A stretch of 64,000 nt of DNA from Opitutus terrae PB90-1 (GTDB lineage Bacteria; Verrucomicrobiota; Verrucomicrobiia; Opitutales; Opitutaceae): NCBI RefSeq assembly GCF_000019965.1, contig NC_010571.1, positions 3,295,001-3,359,000 on the forward strand, read 5' to 3'. Under the pieces are notes generated by a model that worked only from the letters and a program-made list of their open reading frames with translations, was not told the origin of the DNA and searched no databases. Numbering within the stretch: the first letter of the stretch is position 1; every line of letters starts with the position of its first letter. The position numbers and the translations under genes are program-made. Shown piece by piece: positions 58,135 through 64,000 of the stretch.

Positions 58135-60654
58135 TTATTTCCCGAGCGAGACGAGATTGGCGAACAACCGATACGCGCCCGGCACGCCGGCGGGCAGTTC
58201 GCGGAACCAGGACAAACTGCTGTAGACGACATGGCCCCGGCCGTGCCGCGCCACCAGCAACGTGCCGCGCAGTGGCGGCTCGCCCGGATCGCTCATCGAG
58301 ACAAGCGGCGTGAACTCCGGGCCCCACGAGCGCGGGACAAACCGCGCGCGCTCCTGTACCCAGCCGGCGAAGTCGGCGGGCGTGATGCGATTGGGGGTGG
58401 CGAAGACCGGATGCTCCGGCTCGAGCAGCGTCACCGCGGCCTTGGCGTCGGTCACACGGTCACGCGATAGCTCGAGCGCGTAGGGCGCGAAGCGCGTGCT
58501 TTGCAGGCCGTAGGCGGTGTTGTATTGCACGATCAACGTGCCGCCCTGCTCAACGTAGTCGAAGAGCGCGGGCATGCGGCTGTCTAGGTCGCTCCGGGTG
58601 TTGAACGCGCGCACGCCGATCACGATCGCATCAAAGCGGCGCAGGTTCTCCGGCGCGAGGGCACCGTTGGACAACGTCGTGACCGCATAGCCCATCCGGC
58701 TGAGGCTTTCGCCCACGAGATCGCCGGCGCCGGGCAAATAGCCGATCTGGTGGCCGCGCGTGGCGAGTTCGAGGCTCACGGCCTTGAGCTCGGCTGGCGG
58801 CTGCAGCAGCTGCGCCGGAATGTGGTCGTAGCGAATTTCTATGCGGGCGTGATCGTAACGCTTCCCCGCGACCGTTGCCGCCGCGCGCAAAAATCCGGTC
58901 GCCGCATGATCTGGGGCGGTCACTTCAAACGTAAACCGCGCCTGATCGCCGGCCCGCGCGATCGAGAAGGACTGGCTTGCGGGCGTCGCGCGCCAGCCGT
59001 CGGGTGCGGACAGCTCCAGCGTGCCGCTCGCGTTCGGTCGCGCGGCGGTGATTTCGACGAGGACGGATTTGGTCGTACCGGGCGAGAAGAGTTCGAGCGA
59101 TTGCGGCCAGCCGAGCGAGACCGGCGGAATCACATCCAGCCGCCGACGAATCTCGCCACGGACGGGATCGTTGATGACCTGCACGGGCTCGTCGGAGATC
59201 ACCAAAGTCTGTCCACCGACCGTAAAGCGATGCTCGATGGGAAACACCGGCGGATTTTCCGCCCGGCCAATCAAGGCGTGGTCTTCGACCACAAACATGC
59301 CTTCCGGGCCAGGCGCACGCAGCCAGTAGGGCTGGCTCACGGGCGTGTCCGCAGGGAGCGTGGGCGCGCCGCTGCGGTTGATCGGCTGGTTTTCGCCGAG
59401 GGCGATTGACTCGCCGGACGCGTCGCTGCCGAGCGAGGGATAACGGACGCCGAGCCATTGCACAGGGACACTCGACCGTAGCACGGCCGTGTGCCGCAGC
59501 TTGAGCTCCTCGCCGGGCACGACCTGTGCGTCGGCCACGACGGTTTCCACAAACAGCCCGAGGCAGGTTTGGAGAATATGATCGAGCTGTGCACGCTTAA
59601 GCTCGACGAGCGGATCCGACGCGAGGTCGGCGAGCTGCCGCCGGATGTCGAGAATCGCGGGCACGCTTTTCGCCGGTTCGTAGGGATCGAAATGCGCGAT
59701 CAACTCGTCGATCAAAGGTGCGAGGGCCGCGCCGCCCGGTATGCGGGCCCACGTCCCGTCCACGCCGTCGAGGATGTCGTGCGTGGCGGGCTCGCCGGCG
59801 AGCAGCGTGAAGTTTTCCGGCGCCGGACCGCGCGTGCCGGTGCGACCTTCGCCCTGGCTCTTGTGCATTGAGCGACCGCGCGCGCCGATCTCGCCGAAGG
59901 ATTCGCCGAGCAACGGATCATAGCCGCCGCAGTCGAGCTGGAGCGTGTTCGCGGCGGTGGGCGCCGTTGAGCCGGGCGGAGTCCAGCTGTTCCAGAGCAT
60001 GCGTTTGGGCTGCCACGGCGGCAGGCCGCCGAGTTCGTCGTGAAAGGCATTGGGATCGCCGGCGAGCTTGAACGCCTCGAGCGCGAGGATGGCCGACGCG
60101 GTGTGGTGGCCGTGCGTGCCGCCCGGAACGGGGGAGAAACGTGTCACCACGATATCCGGCCGAAATTCGCGGATGACGTGCACGATGTCGGCGACGACCT
60201 GCTGGCGGTCCCAACGTTGCAGCGTGTCGGCGGAATCCTTGGAGAACCCGAAATCGCGCGCGCGGGAGAAATATTGCTCGCCGCCATCGACCCGCCGCGC
60301 GGCGATCAGTTCGTGGGTGCGGATGACGCCGAGTTGTTCGCCCAGTTCGCTGCCGATCAGGTTTTGGCCGCCGTCGCCGCGGGTGAGCGAGAGATAGCCG
60401 GTGCGGAGCGCGCGGCCGCGCGCGAGGTAGGGGAGCAGCCGGTTGTTCTCGTCGTCCGGGTGGGCCGCGACGTACAGCACGCTGCGGAGTTCGCGGAACG
60501 AACGCAGCTCCTGCAGCAGCGTCGACGCGGTCACCGGCTCCGTGGCGCACAGCCGCGGAAGCGACGCCAGCGCTAGGAGCCCTGCGACGCCGGCGGTCCT
60601 GCGCCAACTGAAGGTATGGAAACTACGCGGCACGGACGCCAGGAGGGGAATCAT
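58135..60654 (-). CDS. Secreted PIG-L/LmbE-family deacetylase with long C-terminal region
   Basis: 839 residues from ATG at 60654. A signal peptide (about 1-38, ending LPRLCA) is followed by a PIG-L domain (about 40-290): zinc motif AAHPDDENNRLLPYLARG, LTRGDGGQNLIGSELGEQLG, and HGHHTASAILALEAF with the third His. The C-terminal 500 residues contain a beta-sandwich stretch (NEW2/alpha-galactosidase-like: LELSAPDGWRATPASQSFSI) and a glutamine-amidotransferase-like end (AVTTLSNGALAPENLRRFDA, then VEQGGTLIVQYNT). This layout occurs in Bacteroidetes and PVC bacteria; the deacetylation substrate is not known but is probably a glycan outside the cytoplasm. Confidence 0.85.
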   Translation of the reverse strand: MIPLLASVPRSFHTFSWRRTAGVAGLLALASLPRLCATEPVTASTLLQELRSFRELRSVLYVAAHPDDENNRLLPYLARGRALRTGYLSLTRGDGGQNLIGSELGEQLGVIRTHELIAARRVDGGEQYFSRARDFGFSKDSADTLQRWDRQQVVADIVHVIREFRPDIVVTRFSPVPGGTHGHHTASAILALEAFKLAGDPNAFHDELGGLPPWQPKRMLWNSWTPPGSTAPTAANTLQLDCGGYDPLLGESFGEIGARGRSMHKSQGEGRTGTRGPAPENFTLLAGEPATHDILDGVDGTWARIPGGAALAPLIDELIAHFDPYEPAKSVPAILDIRRQLADLASDPLVELKRAQLDHILQTCLGLFVETVVADAQVVPGEELKLRHTAVLRSSVPVQWLGVRYPSLGSDASGESIALGENQPINRSGAPTLPADTPVSQPYWLRAPGPEGMFVVEDHALIGRAENPPVFPIEHRFTVGGQTLVISDEPVQVINDPVRGEIRRRLDVIPPVSLGWPQSLELFSPGTTKSVLVEITAARPNASGTLELSAPDGWRATPASQSFSIARAGDQARFTFEVTAPDHAATGFLRAAATVAGKRYDHARIEIRYDHIPAQLLQPPAELKAVSLELATRGHQIGYLPGAGDLVGESLSRMGYAVTTLSNGALAPENLRRFDAIVIGVRAFNTRSDLDSRMPALFDYVEQGGTLIVQYNTAYGLQSTRFAPYALELSRDRVTDAKAAVTLLEPEHPVFATPNRITPADFAGWVQERARFVPRSWGPEFTPLVSMSDPGEPPLRGTLLVARHGRGHVVYSSLSWFRELPAGVPGAYRLFANLVSLGK

Positions 60655-60744
60655 CGCGAATCGGAAGGGAGTGTGGTTCGGCAGACGAACCAAGGCCGGA
60701 AGAGTTTCACCACGGGTGCGTCAATCCAGCCTGCGTCTGCAAAG

Positions 60745-60769
60745 AGGGCGGGCCGTGGTGACCCGCCCT
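60745..60769 (-). terminator. Possible terminator of the DUF2911 gene
   Basis: Stem AGGGCGGG (60745-60752) and CCCGCCCT (60762-60769) with a 9-base loop, 25 bases beyond the stop at 60794. The minus-strand tail is only weakly T-rich (CTTTGC). Confidence 0.4.
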
Positions 60770-60793
60770 GCAAGTTTTCTCAGTCCGCGGGGA

Positions 60794-61681
60794 CTAGAAC
60801 TGCAACTTCAGCTTGTTCAGCAGCGCTTCGTTGAGCCGGAGATACTCGTCCTTGGCCGGTCCGCCGACCTTTTGTGCGATCTCGATGGATTTTTGCGCAC
60901 TGGCGATGGCCTCGTCCTTTTTGCCCAGTTTGGCGAGCAGGCGCGCTCGATGGTAGTAGATATAGAAGCCGTCGGGCTGCGCGGTGGCCGCGGCATCCAT
61001 CCATTCGGCGGCTTTGGCGAGATCGTGGTCGCGGTCGAGGTAGAACATCGCCGCTTGGAAATACGGCTTCTTCTCCGCGCTCGACGCCATGACCGCTTCG
61101 ATCTGCGGGAGCACCACGCTGGTGACATCCACCTCGACCTTGATCGGCACGCGGGTCTTTTCCCAGGCGAGGTAAAGGATCGCGCTCTCGTCGCGGATAT
61201 CGGATACGCCAATGGCAAAGGTCTCGATCAGGTTTGGCAGCGCGATTGTCTTCGCGGCGAAGCGAACGACGTCGTTTTTCGGGTCATAACGATAGGCACC
61301 CCAGTCGGACGAGTCCTTGTGGACGATGATCGTCCACTCGTTGGGATTCGGAATGGAGAAGAGTTCGTAGGTGCCGGCGGCGACCGGCGTGCCGTTCAGC
61401 TTTACCGCCGTGCTGAACTTGATCTTCGTGGCGGCATTGGCACCCGTGCGCCACACTTGATTGTAAGGCACGAGCCCGCCGAAGATCTGGCGGTCCTTCA
61501 CGCCCGGACGGGAGTAGTTGACCTCGATGTCGGTCAGGCCGACGCGCTGTTTCAGCGTCGCCGCCGGACTTGGAGCGGGGAAATCAATCTTGGGCGGTTG
61601 GGCGTCTTGCGCGCGGAGACCCGTGACGGCTACGAGGAGCAGGAGGAGTGAGGCGAGGGAACGAACCAGGGTGGAGGGCAT
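60794..61681 (-). CDS. Exported DUF2911 protein with TPR-like C-terminus
   Basis: 295 residues from ATG at 61681. A signal peptide (MPSTLVRSLASLLLLLVAVT, cut after LRAQ) is followed by DUF2911 (about 30-180): SPAATLKQRVGLTDIEVNYSRP, GLVPYNQVWRTGANAATKI, GTYELFSIPNPNEWTIIVHK. The remainder (about 190-290) is helical with TPR-like repeats (AAEWMDAAATAQPDGFYIYY, ARLLAKLGKKDEAIASAQKS). Function unknown; this pairing is common in Bacteroidetes and Verrucomicrobia. Confidence 0.85.
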   Translation of the reverse strand: MPSTLVRSLASLLLLLVAVTGLRAQDAQPPKIDFPAPSPAATLKQRVGLTDIEVNYSRPGVKDRQIFGGLVPYNQVWRTGANAATKIKFSTAVKLNGTPVAAGTYELFSIPNPNEWTIIVHKDSSDWGAYRYDPKNDVVRFAAKTIALPNLIETFAIGVSDIRDESAILYLAWEKTRVPIKVEVDVTSVVLPQIEAVMASSAEKKPYFQAAMFYLDRDHDLAKAAEWMDAAATAQPDGFYIYYHRARLLAKLGKKDEAIASAQKSIEIAQKVGGPAKDEYLRLNEALLNKLKLQF

Positions 61682-61846
61682 GGATGTTGGGATGGATTGA
61701 GAACGGAGGGATGTAAGCACCCGACGGAAAAAGACAAACACGCCGCACAACACCGACTCTCCCGCCCGCCCTCCAGCACGGATCGACGAGCGGTCGTATC
61801 GTCGGGACGAACGGCGCGATCTGTCTCCTCCCGAGCGCCGGCGGCG

Positions 61847-62536
61847 CTACATCCGCGTGTGTCGCTCCATCGCGGTCCCGATTGCCGTGGCGGCCGCGAG
61901 CTGACTGCGAACTTCGTCATCGGTCAGCGGGCGATAGTCCTCGTACCAGAGCGAAACCGAATAGAACGGATCGGGGCGGAAGGGACAGATCACTGCGTCC
62001 ACCTCGTGCGCGATGCGTTCGCAGGATTGCGCATCTCCGGCGGGCACGGCGACGAGCAGCCGGCGGGCGCCCCGTGCACGCACCGCGTGAATGGCCGCAC
62101 GCATCGTGGCCCCGGTCGCCAGCCCGTCATCGGCCAGTACGACCGTTCGCCCGCGCAGGTCCAACGGCTCCGCCAGTTGATAAAGCTCCTCGCAGCGTCG
62201 CAGTTCAGCGAGCGCGCGGTCGGCGACGGCAGCGACATGAAAGCGCGAGAGCCCCATCTGGTCGATGAGCGGTTCGTCGAGAACCTCGGCTCCGTCGGAC
62301 GCGATCGCGCCCAGTGCCCGGCCCGGCAGACTCGGCGCGCCGAGTTTGCGGACGATGACTACGTCGAGCGGCGCATCGAGCTGTCGCGCCAACTCGCACG
62401 CGACCGGCACGCCGCCGCGCACGAGCGCGAGCACGACGGCGGATTCCGTCCCCAAACGTTCGCGCACATGAGGCGCGAGCAGCTGTCCGGCCTCGGTGCG
62501 ATCGCGATATCGCTGAGTTTCCTGGATGGTTTTCAT
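61847..62536 (-). CDS. Phosphoribosyltransferase-family protein
   Basis: 229 residues from ATG at 62536 (MKTIQETQRYRDRTEAG). AGGAG about ten bases upstream supports this start over one three codons earlier. It is a type I PRT fold: early VVLALVRGGVPVACELARQL, LDVVIVRKLGAP, and the PRPP loop TVVLADDGLATGATMRAA (about 138-155). Related stand-alone proteins are annotated only as putative phosphoribosyltransferases and sometimes accompany stress-response genes; the accepted base is unknown. The far C-terminus (PFYSVSLWYEDYRPLTDDEV) is typical of this subgroup. Confidence 0.85.
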   Translation of the reverse strand: MKTIQETQRYRDRTEAGQLLAPHVRERLGTESAVVLALVRGGVPVACELARQLDAPLDVVIVRKLGAPSLPGRALGAIASDGAEVLDEPLIDQMGLSRFHVAAVADRALAELRRCEELYQLAEPLDLRGRTVVLADDGLATGATMRAAIHAVRARGARRLLVAVPAGDAQSCERIAHEVDAVICPFRPDPFYSVSLWYEDYRPLTDDEVRSQLAAATAIGTAMERHTRM

Positions 62537-63033
62537 CGTGCACATCTCCTTTCTTCGCCGACGGCACGGCGGGCCGAGCTGATCTCGGACTTCGTTCGCC
62601 GTCGCGCCGCGCGACTGCAGACCGCCGGCGTCCCGTGTTTCGCGCGGGGTGGAAATCGCTGAAGGCATACCGTCCTCCAGGGGTGCGAATTCACTGGCGC
62701 GCCTCCGACCGGGGGGCATCGGCTGACTCGATCCGGATCGGCGGCAGCGTAAAGCTAGCTCAATTCGCGCGGAGGCAAGTGATTTCGCCGCGATGCGCGC
62801 GGGAGTGGAGGCAGAGGGGCGGTCCGCGGAAAACCAGTCGCGGCACGGCACCCGCAGTTCCTCCTCGCTGAAGCGCTCTTCGACCAGCTCTTTAGCGGGG
62901 GCGACGCGCAAAAGGTCCTGCCCCGAAAGACGGGGCAGGACGTCGAGCGTTAGCCCGGAAATTTCATGAACAGGAGTGAATCTGAGTCCGAAATTTCCGT
63001 CCGCCTGCGGCGGAGCGACCTTGTCGCGGCTAG
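62537..63033. repeat. Intergenic region carrying interspersed repeat copy 2
   Basis: 497 bases. The right part (62942-63036) is the inverted copy of the repeat at 40575-40665. The rest, including CCCCGAAAGACGGGGCAGGA near 62922, shows no supported gene. The promoter for the phosphoribosyltransferase gene should lie just right of 62560. Confidence 0.55.
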
Positions 63034-63279
63034 CTAGCTTTCCACCAACTCGGTTTTCCAGATCGCGAAGGCTTCCGGCCAGTCGCGTTCGGCGGCCAGG
63101 AATGCTTCCGGCCAGCCCTTCTTGATCAGATCGGCGGCCGTGTCGTCGTCCAGTTGGTTCAGGTATTCCGTGACCACGGCGCAGCGGTCGCGCCAGTTGG
63201 CAGGATACACACCGGAGGCCCAGCCATGCATGCGACGAAGATTATTATTACTGAGAACAGATTTGGGAGCTTGATTCAT
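63034..63279 (-). CDS. Small hypothetical protein
   Basis: 81 residues from ATG at 63279, preceded by GGAAA at a fair distance. Sequence features: MNQAPKSVLSNNNLRRMHGW, ASGVYPANWRDRCAVVTEYL, then Trp/Glu-rich GWPEAFLAAERDWPEAFAIW. Acidic, no signal peptide or membrane helix. The two 'WPEAF' units suggest an internal repeat. Composition differs from frame shadows, so it is probably real; family unknown. Its stop lies inside the edge of interspersed repeat copy 2. Confidence 0.5.
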   Translation of the reverse strand: MNQAPKSVLSNNNLRRMHGWASGVYPANWRDRCAVVTEYLNQLDDDTAADLIKKGWPEAFLAAERDWPEAFAIWKTELVES

Positions 63280-63808
63280 TTTGTTTCCAAGGTGGGGCGG
63301 TTTCGTCGACCCAAGAGAAGCGAGACGCCCGCGAGCCGCGGACGCGGTTTGGATAAAAGGCCCCGCCGGGGCGGTGGCCGGATCAGTGCGGTTGTCGACC
63401 GGTCGGCGCGTCCTTCATGCACCCGCCCGCGACCGAAACGAATCGCGAAGATCGGGGGAGGAGTACGACCGGCGTGCGCCAGGGCAGGCCGCGCGAAGCA
63501 GCGCGCCAAAGGCGACTGAAAGGGGAAGGTGATTGAACATCGTTGCTACAGGCCGCGGCGCGAGGGCCCCGGGGTGATGAGATCAGAGCGGACGTCGCTC
63601 GACCATGGGGCGCGTTTTTCGTGATGAACACGTCGTAGGAGGGCAGTCCGCTGCTCCGAGACTCGTTCAAGGTTTCGCGGAATATCGAATTTGTGAAAGG
63701 TGTACTCTGGCGCGTCGCGAGACGACGCGATCAGCGCTGGCTCGAACTCACGTGCGCGTGCCGAGGGGCCGCGCCGAGGTGAGTCCGCGCGGTCCCCGAG
63801 GCCGACGC
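63280..63808. other. Intergenic region, nothing supported
   Basis: 529 bases. Open frames exist on both strands but show Arg/Pro-rich, frame-shadow composition without start context. A locally A/T-richer stretch near 63665-63715 might hold a promoter or a decayed gene; I cannot decide. Confidence 0.4.
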
Positions 63809-64000
63809 TCAGGCGCACGAGCCCACGATCAGTTCACGGCAATGCAGCTTCGCATACTCGATGTGAAACTGGGCGTTCTGCTGTCGCCAGAACAGGAACC
63901 ACTCGCGAGGAGTGAATCGCTCCTGAACCGCCGAGATGGGCAGAAAGACATGCAGCACGTGACGGTCGGCGTGGCGATCCGCGAGCTCGAGGAAAGCGTC
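63809..64000 (-). CDS. C-terminal part of an unknown protein (cut by window edge)
   Basis: 63 codons read in from the right edge and end with TGA at 63809: DAFLELADRHADRHVLHVFL, PISAVQERFTPREWFLFWRQ, QNAQFHIEYAKLHCRELIVG, SCA. The composition is that of a genuine protein. I do not recognise the family. Confidence 0.55.
   Translation of the reverse strand, partial: DAFLELADRHADRHVLHVFLPISAVQERFTPREWFLFWRQQNAQFHIEYAKLHCRELIVGSCA

Noticed and set aside
63546-63818. Minus-strand frame of 90 codons near the right edge
   Set aside because: It overlaps the better supported partial gene at 63809 and has an Arg/Ser-rich, motif-free product; undecided but not supported.

Overview
The window looks like chromosome of a high-GC Gram-negative bacterium of the PVC group, most likely Verrucomicrobia close to Opitutaceae. 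The reasons are an lpxC-fabZ fusion next to lpxA (so it makes LPS), cytochrome c maturation of the ResB/CcsA type, large beta-propeller sensor kinases, and many GC-rich palindromic intergenic repeats. The species call is an inference; no rRNA gene is present.

Layout. 1-7 kb: a membrane-anchored PpiD/SurA-like protein, a YihY-type membrane protein, a GYF-domain protein and argS, all on the minus strand. 7.6-19.7 kb: housekeeping genes (a divergent thymidine phosphorylase homologue, an ECF sigma factor with a small membrane partner, an RlmI-like methyltransferase, cupin, VOC protein, beta-carbonic anhydrase, efp, lpxC-fabZ, lpxA, hisI, a type II NADH dehydrogenase). 19.7-29.3 kb: a cytochrome c island with an MtrB-like barrel, an MtrA/DmsE-like multiheme lipoprotein, a membrane NapC-like multiheme protein, a monoheme cytochrome, and the ResB/CcsA maturation genes. 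murB follows.

31.2-40.3 kb is the most unusual region. It is an array of about 17 small one-gene units, all on the plus strand, with lower GC than the surroundings. They are separated by 18 copies of a 58-134 bp imperfect palindrome. These palindromes have attC architecture: R'' of GCCNAAC type, L''/L' arms with extrahelical bases, and R' of GTTNGGC type. In 15 of the 16 units numbered 3-18, the first six bases of the unit are complementary to the R'' box at that unit's own far end, as expected for cassettes inserted from circles. No integron integrase is present in the window, so as seen this is an integrase-less cassette array (CALIN) or the distal part of a chromosomal integron. The cassette products are mostly lipoproteins, small membrane proteins and unknowns, plus one ClpP/NfeD-like and one M23 peptidase-like protein. 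The right end is decayed and followed by gene fragments and interspersed repeats.

40.9-53.2 kb: a GPH-type sugar symporter, an 11-heme cytochrome fused to a b-type membrane domain, and two very large overlapping sensor kinases. A TGCGCA-based motif recurs upstream of three cytochrome transcription units. 53.5-58.1 kb: a probable bacillithiol-type thiol operon (49-residue membrane protein, Na+/solute symporter, short BshC-like protein, bshB1, bshA) with 4-20 base overlaps at four of its five junctions. 58.1-64 kb: a secreted LmbE/PIG-L protein, a DUF2911 protein, a phosphoribosyltransferase and two small unknowns, one cut by the right edge.
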